Source: an uncultured Pseudomonadales bacterium
Lineage (GTDB): Bacteria > Pseudomonadota > Gammaproteobacteria > Pseudomonadales > Azotimanducaceae
Length of the DNA stretch: 64,000 nucleotides
Direction: 5' to 3'
Assembly (NCBI GenBank): GCA_938036875.1
Contig: CALHVX010000044.1
Location: 186,001 to 250,000, forward strand
The notes under the pieces were generated by a model. That model was not told where the DNA came from. It saw nothing but the letters and a program-made list of their open reading frames with translations, and ran no database searches. This document shows positions 1 through 9,722 of the stretch, one piece after another (within the stretch, counting starts at the first letter, position 1; each line of letters starts with the position of its first letter). Both the position numbers and the translations under genes were made by a program.

Positions 1-964
1 TGCCGGGCAAGTTATATTCGATGGGATCTTCGACGGTCAAAATGTTGATGGTGTTGGCGCTGAGCTCAGCCAACGACGAATAGAGCGTGGTGGTTTTACC
101 CGACCCCGTTGGGCCGGTTACCAAGAAGATACCGTGCGGCCGATTCACTACCGACCGAATCAACTCCAAGCCTTCAGGCATCATGCCCAAGGAATCCAGC
201 TTAAGCCGACCCGCTTGCTTGTCTAGCAAACGCATCACCACGCGTTCGCCGTTGCTGGCTGGCATAGTGGAGACCCGCACATCGACCTCACGACCACCTA
301 TGCGTAAGGATATCCGTCCATCTTGAGGAACACGCTTTTCCGCAATATCCAAACGCGCCATAACCTTGATACGCGATACCAGCAGCGGTGCTAACTGGCG
401 CTTGGGTTTCACCACTTCGCGCATGATGCCATCAACACGGAATCGGACCACTAGGTCGCGCTCAAAGGTTTCAACGTGTATGTCGGAAGCATTCTCGCGA
501 ATCGCTTCAGCCAGCAACGCATTGATCAAGCGAATGATCGGTGCGTCATCTTCTTGCTCAAGCAGGTCTTCTGTTTCTGGAACCGATTGCGCGAGGCTAG
601 CAAGATCCATCTCCTCACCCATGTCTTCCACCATTTGCTTGGCAGCGGAAGAATCCCGTGAGTAAGTACTGGTTAGCAAGCTTTCAAATTCTTCCTCGGC
701 AACCATGCGCAAGCTGACCTGGCTACGAGCAAACCGCTTTACTTCAGCCAAGGTTGTTAACGAGGGCTGGGTGCGACAGACCACCATGGCCGGTTCTAAC
801 GGGCTAGCATCTACCGGCCCATCTAAGATCAAGACGCCAAAGCGCTTAGCAAAGGCAAAAGGCAATAGCCGCGATGAAATCGCTTCCGGCTCAATCCCAG
901 CCGGGGTATCGGCTCCTTCATCGAAGGCCGATTCTAAATTATCATCCTCAAACAGCTCACTCAT
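1..964 (-). CDS. gspE: Type II secretion ATPase GspE (C-terminus cut by window edge)
   Basis: This is the cytoplasmic ATPase that powers pseudopilus assembly in type II secretion. The 321 residues present cover the N-terminal domain that docks to GspL, an acidic linker (about 110-140), and the start of the secretion NTPase core. The Walker A motif GPTGSGKT is at about 284-291, followed by TVEDPIEYNLPG (310-321) where the window ends. The ATG at 964 begins MSELFEDD. PilB and MshE are related, but the short N-terminus and the order SDIHVE, then RVDGIMREV, then Walker A fit GspE best. No other gsp gene is in the window, so the rest of the system would lie to the left or elsewhere. Confidence 0.88.
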   Translation of the reverse strand, partial: MSELFEDDNLESAFDEGADTPAGIEPEAISSRLLPFAFAKRFGVLILDGPVDASPLEPAMVVCRTQPSLTTLAEVKRFARSQVSLRMVAEEEFESLLTSTYSRDSSAAKQMVEDMGEEMDLASLAQSVPETEDLLEQEDDAPIIRLINALLAEAIRENASDIHVETFERDLVVRFRVDGIMREVVKPKRQLAPLLVSRIKVMARLDIAEKRVPQDGRISLRIGGREVDVRVSTMPASNGERVVMRLLDKQAGRLKLDSLGMMPEGLELIRSVVNRPHGIFLVTGPTGSGKTTTLYSSLAELSANTINILTVEDPIEYNLPG

Positions 965-1326
965 TGACTTAGGTTCCTGCCACCGTCGTTTGTATCAGTG
1001 TCGTACTAATCCGCCACAAGGCCATTTGCTTGCCTGTAGCGTCATCCTTGTTTTGGACCACAAAATGGATCTTAGGTGCCCACAGCGGAGCATCCTATGC
1101 TTGCATGGTAACAAGCGGTAGTGCCTGGGTGAAAACTCGTTGGCACTCGGGTGACTCAAACCCTGTTGAGCTTGTTGAACTGTGCTGTGGCTCACACCTT
1201 GAGCGCACAAAGACACCTCCGAAACCGACCCAGGCCACCCCAAAGGCCAAACTTAGTATATGGCCTATATAGTTAGCCCACCCTAACTCCGGGCCCTTTG
1301 CTCCCAGGCTGTACCGCCCTTGGCAG
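965..1326. other. Intergenic region between gspE and fecI-like gene
   Basis: No convincing gene is seen in these 362 bases. The region must hold the divergent promoters of gspE and the sigma-factor gene. It contains an inverted repeat, TATAT-GGCCT-ATATA, at 1257-1271. A partly overlapping AGGCCA/TGGCCT pair lies at 1244-1266, about 60 bases upstream of the sigma-factor start. This could be an operator, but no known box was recognised. Short open frames here lack a ribosome site and protein-like composition. Confidence 0.4.
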
Positions 1327-2025
1327 TTGCTGTATTGTGCGCTGCATCATAAGCCACCAAGTTCTAGTTTGAGCGATAGCCTTCGGAGTCCATCCCGCGA
1401 GCCTGTACTGAGCCTTCTACCTGAGAAGACCCAGGCATCGCCCGACCCTGCGATTCGCGCACAACCACTACCGGCCGACGCGGTCATTGAGCCTATCCCA
1501 GAGGTTCACTGCCAGGCTACGCAGGAGAGCGAGAAGCAGGCGTTTGTCGCCCAACTCTTTGAAGAGCAGGCGGTGCCTTTAGTTAAATACCTAACCGCTC
1601 GCTTTCGCAATCCCGCTGAAGCACAAGATATTGCGCAAGAAGCTTGGCTACGCGTCTTTCGGTTGGCAAACCCTGAAGCGCTAAGCAATGCCAAAGCCTT
1701 TCTGTTTCAAACTGCATCTAACCTGGCGATCGACCGGGCACGTCGAGGTAAGCTCGAGCAAAAATACCTGGATCAAGAGCTCGGTCTTGCGGAGCCTGCC
1801 CTGGCTCCCTCCATGGAGCGAACGATCGCCGGCACACAACAATTAGAGCAAGTCGAGCAGGTCTTGTTAGGGCTACCGCTGAAATGCCGGCAAGCGTTTG
1901 TCGCTCATCGCAGTCAGGGCCTCCCTTATGCCGAAATTGCCCGCCAGTTGGGTGTCTCCACCAGTATGGTAGAGAAGTACATCATTCAAGCCTTGCGCCA
2001 GCTGCGGTCAAGTCTCAAACAATAG
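1327..2025 (+). CDS. FecI-type ECF RNA polymerase sigma factor
   Basis: This is an extracytoplasmic-function sigma factor of the FecI iron-starvation class, expected to direct transcription of its neighbouring TonB receptor genes. Sigma-2 is visible at about 80-145, with AEAQDIAQEAWLRVFR and the helix ending in NLAIDRARRGK. Sigma-4 is at about 170-230, with the helix-turn-helix LPYAEIARQLGVSTSMVEKY. The start is uncertain: the frame has no ATG before the sigma-2 domain, so TTG at 1327 or TTG at 1369 must be used, and the first 60-70 residues are not conserved in type. It is followed 264 bases later by a FecR-like gene and then a receptor with an STN domain, the usual order for surface-signalling loci. 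Confidence 0.9.
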   Translation: MLYCALHHKPPSSSLSDSLRSPSREPVLSLLPEKTQASPDPAIRAQPLPADAVIEPIPEVHCQATQESEKQAFVAQLFEEQAVPLVKYLTARFRNPAEAQDIAQEAWLRVFRLANPEALSNAKAFLFQTASNLAIDRARRGKLEQKYLDQELGLAEPALAPSMERTIAGTQQLEQVEQVLLGLPLKCRQAFVAHRSQGLPYAEIARQLGVSTSMVEKYIIQALRQLRSSLKQ

Positions 2026-2289
2026 CCGCGACCCTCATTCATTGCGGCACCGTCAGAACCCGACCAAACCATCAGATACCTAACATATTAGGGGTATGTC
2101 AGACACTTGCCCCAAATATTCTCGGTTAAACAAACTTAACTTATCCCGTCTTGCATTGAGGGAGCGCCGAGTTCATTCGTTTAACCTCTGTAGCCCAACA
2201 ATTTGCTCCGGCCGACCAAACCAAAAAGGCATTGGTATTGCCGCAATTCGATACCAAAAACTTGAGCAAAATTAAAATGTTACGCCGTA

Positions 2290-3417
2290 ATGTTAGCAAG
2301 GGTGTTGAAGTACCACGTGAAACGCTTAAAGAGATTTCTTGGCCCTCCAACCGCTCTCGCTGAGCAGCAGGCGCTAGGCTGGATAGCAAAAATGACCGGC
2401 AGCAAACTAAGCCTTAAGCAAGAGGGCGAATTTGCCGTTTGGCTCAGCCTACATCCATCACACCCTAAACTCATTGATGGCTTCATCCATATCTGGGAAC
2501 TCACTGGCGAGCTGTCAGACGAGGCGTTACAACGCATCGCGCAAGTGAGCGAGACCCACCAAGCAATGCCAATTTCGGTGAGCGATGCAAACCCACCTAC
2601 CGCAAGTAACACCGAGCACAACATCAAAGGTAACCAGGCCGGTTGGTTAGCGCGTTGGACCCAAAGACTACGCTTTGGTTACAGCCTCCCCGTGGCCCTG
2701 TCAGCTGTGCTTGCGATTGCACTAGTCGTTGCAAGCTTCTACGCCAAACCCAAGGTAGAACTCTACGAGACGGGCACAGGTGGGTACGCCAAGATTGCCT
2801 TGAGTGACGGCAGTATCTTGCACCTCAACACCAACACCCAAGTGCGTGTGCTTTACACAGCTGACGCTCGCAATTTGCAATTGCTAAACGGTGAGCTGTT
2901 CGTTGAGGTTGTTAAAGACCCCAACAGGCCGCTAACGGTCAGCACCCTAGGCTTTTCTGCCACGGCTATAGGCACTGCCTTTGGCGTTGCTGCGACCCCA
3001 TCACAACGCTGGGTTGCCGTCGCCGAAGGGGAAGTCAGGGTTAGCAATCAACCCCTGGCGTCCTATTTAGCCCAGGGCAACAGCGCCACCGCTAAACACC
3101 AGGCGTTGCTGGCGGGTGACAAACTGCAGCTTGATGAGAGCTTTGAGCGCATGCCGACGCAGGTCCAAGCGCTGGCCAGCTGGCGTGGGGGGCAATTGTT
3201 CTATCGTGATATTGAGCTGCGCGATCTGATCAACGATCTCAATCGATACCACCGGCAACAGCTCGTTGTGCATGACAGCAAACTTGGCGATATTCGACTA
3301 TCGGCCGTGCTGAACAGCGACGACCATCTGGGGGCTGTTGCAGCACTGAGCAGTAGCCTTGGGCTTGAAAGCCACAGCCTCTCCGACAACATTACCCTGC
3401 TGTCGCGCAAACATTGA
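2290..3417 (+). CDS. FecR-family anti-sigma regulator
   Basis: This inner-membrane regulator should hold and release the preceding FecI-like sigma factor in response to the TonB receptor. An N-terminal cytoplasmic FecR region covers about 22-75, with ALGWIAKMTG and a WLSLHPSHP motif. One membrane segment is at about 131-151. The periplasmic FecR domain follows at about 155-260, with LSDGSILHLNTNTQV and GELFVEV, and then a C-terminal STN-like domain around 295-370 with LRDLINDLNRYH. Length (375 aa) is normal for the family. ATG at 2290 was chosen because the conserved N-terminal domain begins soon after it. The 264-base gap from the sigma gene is longer than usual for this pair and may carry a separate promoter. 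Confidence 0.92.
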   Translation: MLARVLKYHVKRLKRFLGPPTALAEQQALGWIAKMTGSKLSLKQEGEFAVWLSLHPSHPKLIDGFIHIWELTGELSDEALQRIAQVSETHQAMPISVSDANPPTASNTEHNIKGNQAGWLARWTQRLRFGYSLPVALSAVLAIALVVASFYAKPKVELYETGTGGYAKIALSDGSILHLNTNTQVRVLYTADARNLQLLNGELFVEVVKDPNRPLTVSTLGFSATAIGTAFGVAATPSQRWVAVAEGEVRVSNQPLASYLAQGNSATAKHQALLAGDKLQLDESFERMPTQVQALASWRGGQLFYRDIELRDLINDLNRYHRQQLVVHDSKLGDIRLSAVLNSDDHLGAVAALSSSLGLESHSLSDNITLLSRKH

Positions 3418-3477
3418 ACGGCTAACCAGCTCTAGAAAGCTTTGACCCGCAAAGCGACTGTTGTTTAGCATGCAGGC

Positions 3478-6400
3478 TTGAGCATTCGCAGTCCGTCCGT
3501 AGCAAAACAACGCCTCTTACGCCTCGAGTCCTGGTGGATTCGCGGGCATCAACGGGGTGCCAACTCGTTAACCCGATTCCCGCTAGCCATCATCTTAACC
3601 CTAGCCGTGACCTGCGGTTTTGGCCTGTGCGCCAATGTGCTCGGGCAGACACCTTCTACGCCTACTAGTTACCCTCCACAACCTCTGGCACAGGCCATCG
3701 AGCAACTAGCGATACGCTACCGACTCAATATTGTTGCACCGGAACAACTCATTGCAGGGGTAACTACCGCTGCGGTGACCGGTTCGCACGAACCCGCCGC
3801 ATTGCTCAAATTAATGTTACGAGAAACCTGCCTAAAGCTGAGGCGAGTGAATGCAAGCACCTACACTTTGCACCAAGGCTCCTGTGCTACGCCCGACGCT
3901 CAAACCGCGGCCACTACCCAAGCACCCATAGCTGAGCCGCTAGGTATTGAGCAGCTGCTGGTGCGCGCACCCAAAGTTACCGGGAGTCGCTTGCGGACCC
4001 CAGCTTTCGCAAACGCTGCCCCCTTGACCATCATTACGCGGCCACAGATTGAGTTGATGGGGTTCCAGTCGCTGGCTGAACTACTACGCTACCTGCCATC
4101 TGTCTCTGGCAACGCTACTAGCACGTTGATCAGCAACGGAGGCAACGGAACCGCGAATGTCACCCTACGTGGCTTGCCTGCCAGCAACACCTTGGTTTTG
4201 ATCAATGGCCGCCGTTCAGCGCCAGAAGCCTTTGACGGGGCTGCGTCTGATTTGCATAACCTACCACTGGCCCAAATAGAACGGGTGGACGTGTTTACTG
4301 ATGGTGCATCCGCGATCTATGGCTCCGACGCCGTGGCTGGAGTGGTAAACATCATCACGCGCAGCCAAATTAATGGCTTATCGGTCACCGGTTACGCTGG
4401 CCTCGCCACCGCGGGCGATCTAGACACGCAACGCGCAGCCGTGGTTTACGGCCACTCCGGTGCCAGAGCTCAGTTTAGCCTCGGTGCAAGCTGGTACCAA
4501 CAAGGTTCCATCGACAGTCGTGACCGCTCCTTATCACGCTCCAGTGATGATCGTGCACGAGGTGGCATAGACAAACGCAGCAGCGCCATCGTCCCTGGCC
4601 GAGTGCAGGTTGGCAGCAGAGCGTTGACATTGAGCGATCCGTTGAGCCCAGCGCCACTGGAGCCCGTCGATTTTCGAGAAGTAACCAATGAAGATCGGTT
4701 TGAATTTCGCCAATACACAACCAGTGTTGTGCCATCTCAACGTTGGTCCCTGTTTGGCAACGCAGACATCGATGTCGGTGGTACCACACTCTTTGCTGAG
4801 CTTCAGTATTCTCGCAATCAAGCCACAAGCAAACTTGCGCCAACACCTTTGTTTACGGGCTTTGAAACCTCCCCCATCGTTGTTGCCGCAAATGCACCGC
4901 TTAACCCATTTGGCGTTGAGCTAACCGATGTCCGACGGCGCTTTGTTGAGTTAGGCTCGCGCGAGCAAGACAACCACTCCAGGGCGACCCGAATTGTGCT
5001 TGGATGGCGTGGCGAGCAAGGACCCTGGCGGTGGCAGCTAAGCGCACAACGCAGCACCAACAAAGCGACGGAATCACTGCACAACCTGCTCCTACTCGAC
5101 TCTGTGGCCCAAGCCGTTAGCGCAGACTGCACAGCACCCTGCATACCACTTGAGCTTTTTGGTGGCCACAACAGCATCACACCACAACAGCTCGACTTTG
5201 TTCGCACCAATGTGCGCAATCGAGCTCAAAGTCAGTTGACCGGAATCAGCGCTCAACTCGACTACAGCCCAAACCTAGATAGCAAACATTGGCTGCACGA
5301 ACTCGAGCTGTCCGCTGGCTGGGAGTTTCGAAAAGAAACCTTGCGCGTTAACCCAGATAGTCAAGTCAGCAACAGCAACACCATCGGTGGTTCGAATTTT
5401 GGCTCAAGCCGTGGCGATCGAAATATTGTAGAAAGCTATGCGGAGCTCTACGTACCCTTATGGCGCGCCAAATCCAACCGCCCGCTAGTGGCCATGCAAC
5501 TAGCTGGGCGAGCATCCAACTACAGCGACTTCGATTCCGTGTTTTTGCCGCGCTACGTGCTCTTGCTAAGCCCTACACCCAGCCTTAACTTTCGACTAAC
5601 CGCGGCCAAAGGATTACGCGCACCTAGCTTAAAGCAGCGCTTCGCCAGTCCAAGCCAGTCCTTTGAAACATTGGCAGACCCCTGTTCGGTACCCGCTAAT
5701 GTAGGCGTATTGCCCGGCTGTACACTGTTAGCTGATGCTAGCTTGAACCAAATTTTGACCACGACCGGTGGTGAACCAGGTCTGCTTCCAGAACGAACCA
5801 GTAGTTACTCTATAGCGGTTGCCTGGGAGGCAACGAAACGTCTGAAGTTTAGCGCTAACTATTACCGCTTATCACAGCGAAACGTGGTCGACAGCAGCGA
5901 GCAGTTCATCGTTAATCAAAATGCTGAAAACTTGGCCTTTGCGGAGCGTATCACGCGCGATCAGTTGGGTAACCTCACCAGCGTTGGCGCCACCTTGTTG
6001 AACTTGGGTAGCCGAGAAGTACGTGGCTTTGACCTAGGCAGCCTGTATACAACCAAACAACATACCGTTGGTCGCTTGTCATTCGCTTTCAATGCTACCC
6101 GAATACTTGAGTTTGCAGATCAATTAAGCCCGGACCTCCCAAAGCTAGATCAGGCCGGAACCTTCACGGATCAAGCCTCGGACGGCAACGGTGCCTTGCC
6201 CCACTGGAAAGCCAACCTAGGGATAACTTGGGAGCGAGAGCGTTGGCAGGCGTACTACAACTACTACTGGGTGAGTTCCCTAACCGAGGTAGTCCCTTTG
6301 TTGGAGCGCCGTCGTCGAATCGATAGTTGGCATACACAGAATTTGCAGCTGAGCCATCAAGGCCCCGCCACTGCATTCAGCAAAGTAACCCTTGGGATAA

Positions 6401-6519
6401 ACAATCTATTCAACAAAGCCCCGCCCTTTTCTGCAGCCGCCTTTAACGATAGCTACGATGCCAGAACCTACGACATCACCGGCCGCTACATCTACCTGCG
6501 CTGGTCGAATAGCTGGTAA
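3478..6519 (+). CDS. TonB-dependent receptor with N-terminal signalling (STN) domain
   Basis: This is an outer-membrane active transporter that can also signal inward. A hydrophobic signal segment is at about 34-56. An STN (secretin/TonB short N-terminal) domain spans about 68-132, with PLAQAIEQLAIRY. A TonB-box-like stretch, GIEQLLVRAP, starts near 156. The plug is at about 180-296, with LRGLPASNTLVLINGRR and DGASAIYGSDAVAGVVNII. The rest is the beta barrel. The STN domain with the adjacent FecI/FecR pair strongly suggests that ligand binding activates the sigma factor. The only start upstream of the signal segment is TTG at 3478, so the N-terminus is tentative. The ligand cannot be told from sequence; siderophore, vitamin, glycan and peptide receptors all share this fold. 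Confidence 0.92.
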   Translation: MSIRSPSVAKQRLLRLESWWIRGHQRGANSLTRFPLAIILTLAVTCGFGLCANVLGQTPSTPTSYPPQPLAQAIEQLAIRYRLNIVAPEQLIAGVTTAAVTGSHEPAALLKLMLRETCLKLRRVNASTYTLHQGSCATPDAQTAATTQAPIAEPLGIEQLLVRAPKVTGSRLRTPAFANAAPLTIITRPQIELMGFQSLAELLRYLPSVSGNATSTLISNGGNGTANVTLRGLPASNTLVLINGRRSAPEAFDGAASDLHNLPLAQIERVDVFTDGASAIYGSDAVAGVVNIITRSQINGLSVTGYAGLATAGDLDTQRAAVVYGHSGARAQFSLGASWYQQGSIDSRDRSLSRSSDDRARGGIDKRSSAIVPGRVQVGSRALTLSDPLSPAPLEPVDFREVTNEDRFEFRQYTTSVVPSQRWSLFGNADIDVGGTTLFAELQYSRNQATSKLAPTPLFTGFETSPIVVAANAPLNPFGVELTDVRRRFVELGSREQDNHSRATRIVLGWRGEQGPWRWQLSAQRSTNKATESLHNLLLLDSVAQAVSADCTAPCIPLELFGGHNSITPQQLDFVRTNVRNRAQSQLTGISAQLDYSPNLDSKHWLHELELSAGWEFRKETLRVNPDSQVSNSNTIGGSNFGSSRGDRNIVESYAELYVPLWRAKSNRPLVAMQLAGRASNYSDFDSVFLPRYVLLLSPTPSLNFRLTAAKGLRAPSLKQRFASPSQSFETLADPCSVPANVGVLPGCTLLADASLNQILTTTGGEPGLLPERTSSYSIAVAWEATKRLKFSANYYRLSQRNVVDSSEQFIVNQNAENLAFAERITRDQLGNLTSVGATLLNLGSREVRGFDLGSLYTTKQHTVGRLSFAFNATRILEFADQLSPDLPKLDQAGTFTDQASDGNGALPHWKANLGITWERERWQAYYNYYWVSSLTEVVPLLERRRRIDSWHTQNLQLSHQGPATAFSKVTLGINNLFNKAPPFSAAAFNDSYDARTYDITGRYIYLRWSNSW

Positions 6520-6539
6520 ATCTAAGTTACCTACAGACG

Positions 6540-6571
6540 AAAAAAAAACGCCGCTAACCAAGTTAGCGGCG
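6540..6571 (-). terminator. Rho-independent terminator between convergent receptor genes
   Basis: A perfect 10-base stem, CGCCGCTAAC (6549-6558) with GTTAGCGGCG (6562-6571), encloses a 3-base loop. On the minus strand it is followed by nine T residues (complement of 6540-6548), an ideal terminator for the receptor gene at 6622-9408. On the plus strand it is followed by TCTCTTT, so it may also end the 3478-6519 transcript less efficiently. Confidence 0.9.
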
Positions 6572-6621
6572 TCTCTTTGCTTAGCTAGCGGTGAACCCGA
6601 AGGTTGCTAGCTTCTGCTGTG

Positions 6622-9408
6622 CTACAAGTTTGCTTGCAAACGCAAGAACAAGAAGCGACCGACAGCACCGTACAAGTTTAGATCGGTGTTGTTACCGGTT
6701 GAGAACACGTAAGGAGGATCGTTATCGAACACATCGTTTACGCCTAGGACAACGCGGTACTTGTCGAAGTTGTAGGCCACATTGATGTCGTGCTCAGTGT
6801 GTGACGATACTTTTTCGTAACCGAAGAGGTTGTTTCCATCATAACGAGGGTCTTTCATGCTATGGATGTAACGAACGCCCCAACGGAAGTCCCAAGACTG
6901 CCAATCAACCGTCGTGTTTAGGTTAGCCCGAATACGTGGAATAGAGCCACGATCGTCCGCACCACCAGCACCCGGGTAGAAGGAATTCGCCTTCACATAG
7001 GTGCCCAACAAGCTAACGTTCCAAACGGTGCCAGCAAAGGAGTCGAACTCATAGCGAGCATTAAAATCAAAGCCGTCTGTAGATACGTTATCGCGGTTAA
7101 CCAAGCGGTTCTCAAGTCCAAGCACGCCAAGACCAGCAAGGGTCTGGGTGCTGGTGAAGCGAGCACACTCAGGAGCGGTCAAACCAAGGGGACCACCGTA
7201 GCAATCGTCAACAACAGAATCTGAAGTTGGACGAGAGATAAGGTCATCAACCGAGATATCCCAGTAGTCGACAGACAATGAAAAACCGTCAAGGAAGCCA
7301 GGGGTGAAGATAATACCAATAGAGGTTGTATCTGCTGTTTCTGGCTCTAGATTAGCGTTGCTGCCTGCCAAGACGGCAAACTGACCTGCTGCTTGAACCG
7401 CAGTGTCCGCAATGTTGTCCAAGTTACAGTTTTGGTCAACGAGGTTACCTGGAGAACGATCAGCACTGCCAGCAGCACAAGGATGGCTGAAGAAGTCAAA
7501 GCTCACCGTACCACCACCAAACAGATCGGTGACTTGAGGTGCGCGATAGGCCGTACTGATTGAACCACGTACTCGAATATCGTCAGTGATTTGCCAGTTT
7601 AGGCCAAACCGATAGACTTCTTCTGCGCCAAACTCGCTGTAGTCTGAGTATCGGAACTGAGCGTTTAGATCCAACTGCTTGAAGCCGGGGGCGTCAGCAA
7701 CGAGCGGAATGTCTAGCTCAGCAAAGAACTCATCAACCGACAAAGTACCTTCGGTGGTGAACACTTGGTTTGCAATAGACTCACCCGCTTCGGTCACAGA
7801 ATCCGGCTTGTTGAAGCCTTCGTCGGTGCGTGTTTCAACACCAAAGGCCAACTGCATTTCACCAGCAGGTAGCTCCATCACTGGACCCGTCATGCTAGCG
7901 AACCAACCGCTGGTTTGGAATTCAGAACGAGAGATGCTGTTCTGACGCATGTAAGCAATTTCGCTTTCGGTCCAATTGCCTGGACGGTAGGCGTCAAGCG
8001 CACCAGAGGGGTTAACCGCTGCGGCACACAAGGGGTCAATGGAGCACTGATCAGGATCAGAGATACGGTTTGCCCGCGCCAAGTTCCATACAGAGTTGGT
8101 TTGAATGTCTGAATCTACGCGCGTGTAGATCCAAGAGAGCTCGTAGCTCCAACCATCGAGGAAGCTATCGTCGTCAACAAGGATGTCACCGCGAACGCCA
8201 GCAACCAAACGAATGGTGTCAGCTTCTGCAGTGTTTGCACGAATACCGATGGTGCTACTTGGACGGATGAACAAGCTTCCCGCTTCGCCTAAGGTGTTGT
8301 TAGGGTTGCTTGTAGGAACGCGCCAGCCGCCTGGGAAAGATGAAGTTCCGAAGCCACCAGGGTTACCGTCTAGGTTGTACTCAGAACGACGCTTGGCGTA
8401 TTCGGTTTCGATGAACGCTTCAACGCCGTCGAAGATTTCATAAACACCATAAGCCGCGGTACTAAGAATACGAGACTGAGAGTAGATGTCTTGCTGCAGA
8501 CCATAGTCGTAACGAACGGGAATATTACGATCGGTCTGGCTTTGGAACGACGGGCAACCTGCTGCACCGACATTGGTGATCTCATCGCCGCCAAAAGCTT
8601 TTGGCAAGGTGCAGTACAAACCGCCACCATCACCAAAGAACACGCCACCTGGACTGAAGAAACTACCGTTGTTGAAGCCAGTAGCGCTAAGGCTAGTGAT
8701 GTTTGGGAAGGCCCAGTCACGATCAACCTGTGGCAGGTTGTTTTGGTAACGGTACTCACCACCCAACATGATAGAGCCGCGATCTGAAGTAGCGCCGATA
8801 GCAACGTTAGCACTGTAGCGCTCAGCATCACCTTCACCGGAAATACCAGAGGTCACACCCGCTTCAACGCCTTCGAAACGCTCTTTCAAGATAACGTTCA
8901 CAACACCCGAGATAGCATCTGAACCGTATACTGCTGAAGCACCATCGCGCAAAATATCAACGCGCTCAATCAATGCGTTCGGAACAAAGGTTAAGTCCAC
9001 CGCTTGGTTAGCCAATGAATCGGCGAAGCTTGCAACACGCTTACCGTTGATCAGAACCAATACTCGGCTTTGGCCAATGTTGCGTAGGTCGATGGAGGTT
9101 GAACCGCCACCAGATAGAATGGCTGACTGGTTAAAACCAGCAGTACCAGCAGTTACCGAGTTGCGTAGCGCCTCACCGATATCACCAAAACCAGATTCCA
9201 AAATGGACTGGCCAGTAATCACGGTGATCGGGCTGGAAGAATTGAAGTCGGAACGCTTTACGCGCGAACCGGTCACAACAATCTCTTCGACCATTGCTTC
9301 TTCGTCATCTTCATCAGCCGCCAACGCCGTTTGCGGTATTGCAAAGGCAACAAGGCACAGCGCTAACGCAGCAAATAGCCACGCTCGCATAGGCTTGTCT
9401 AAGGTCAT
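6622..9408 (-). CDS. TonB-dependent outer-membrane receptor
   Basis: This is an outer-membrane active transporter of about 928 residues, without an STN domain. A clear signal peptide is at 1-31, ending TALAAD. The TonB box EEIVVTG is at about 41-47. The plug spans about 55-175, with LRNIGQSRVLVLINGKR and DGASAVYGSDAISGVVNVIL. The barrel ends FLFLRLQANL. ATG at 9408 is preferred over an upstream TTG (9420) because GGGGA sits six bases before it. It converges on the STN receptor and shares the terminator between them. No sigma or anti-sigma gene faces it, so any link to the FecI/FecR pair is only by position. The substrate is unknown; the plug type is common in receptors for glycans and peptides in marine Gammaproteobacteria. 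Confidence 0.92.
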   Translation of the reverse strand: MTLDKPMRAWLFAALALCLVAFAIPQTALAADEDDEEAMVEEIVVTGSRVKRSDFNSSSPITVITGQSILESGFGDIGEALRNSVTAGTAGFNQSAILSGGGSTSIDLRNIGQSRVLVLINGKRVASFADSLANQAVDLTFVPNALIERVDILRDGASAVYGSDAISGVVNVILKERFEGVEAGVTSGISGEGDAERYSANVAIGATSDRGSIMLGGEYRYQNNLPQVDRDWAFPNITSLSATGFNNGSFFSPGGVFFGDGGGLYCTLPKAFGGDEITNVGAAGCPSFQSQTDRNIPVRYDYGLQQDIYSQSRILSTAAYGVYEIFDGVEAFIETEYAKRRSEYNLDGNPGGFGTSSFPGGWRVPTSNPNNTLGEAGSLFIRPSSTIGIRANTAEADTIRLVAGVRGDILVDDDSFLDGWSYELSWIYTRVDSDIQTNSVWNLARANRISDPDQCSIDPLCAAAVNPSGALDAYRPGNWTESEIAYMRQNSISRSEFQTSGWFASMTGPVMELPAGEMQLAFGVETRTDEGFNKPDSVTEAGESIANQVFTTEGTLSVDEFFAELDIPLVADAPGFKQLDLNAQFRYSDYSEFGAEEVYRFGLNWQITDDIRVRGSISTAYRAPQVTDLFGGGTVSFDFFSHPCAAGSADRSPGNLVDQNCNLDNIADTAVQAAGQFAVLAGSNANLEPETADTTSIGIIFTPGFLDGFSLSVDYWDISVDDLISRPTSDSVVDDCYGGPLGLTAPECARFTSTQTLAGLGVLGLENRLVNRDNVSTDGFDFNARYEFDSFAGTVWNVSLLGTYVKANSFYPGAGGADDRGSIPRIRANLNTTVDWQSWDFRWGVRYIHSMKDPRYDGNNLFGYEKVSSHTEHDINVAYNFDKYRVVLGVNDVFDNDPPYVFSTGNNTDLNLYGAVGRFLFLRLQANL

Positions 9409-9722
9409 ATGTATCCCCAACTTAGCTTTAATCTAGATTATTACGGCGCAAGAGGCTTGTTGGATTAGCTGAGCAGGATCACCACCCCACCATTCCTAGC
9501 CGCTGCTGCCGTGCTCTCCCGCGTGTGCCCTCTTAAACCCCCAAGATTGGCAAAGCCAAGCCCAAAAGCGTGCACATCACGATGCCTGTTAAACGAACCA
9601 AGCGTCTATTACCTCAACCTTTATTGCAGAATTTCTCAATTTTTTGCAGATATCTCGGGCCAGCCAGGCTCTAGATCGCCCAGGAAACTAGAACATGTCT
9701 AATTAACATAGATAACTAATTG
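9409..9722. other. Intergenic region upstream of receptor gene
   Basis: No gene is supported in these 314 bases. The right part is AT-rich (about 9600-9725, with TTAATTAACATAG-like runs). The region should hold the promoter of the receptor gene, read leftward, and the transcript end of the secreted-protein gene, also read leftward. No clear hairpin with a T tract was found. Confidence 0.4.

Noticed and set aside
705..1243. Open frames on both strands across and upstream of the gspE start
   Set aside because: They overlap gspE or its promoter region, lack ribosome sites and have no protein-like features.
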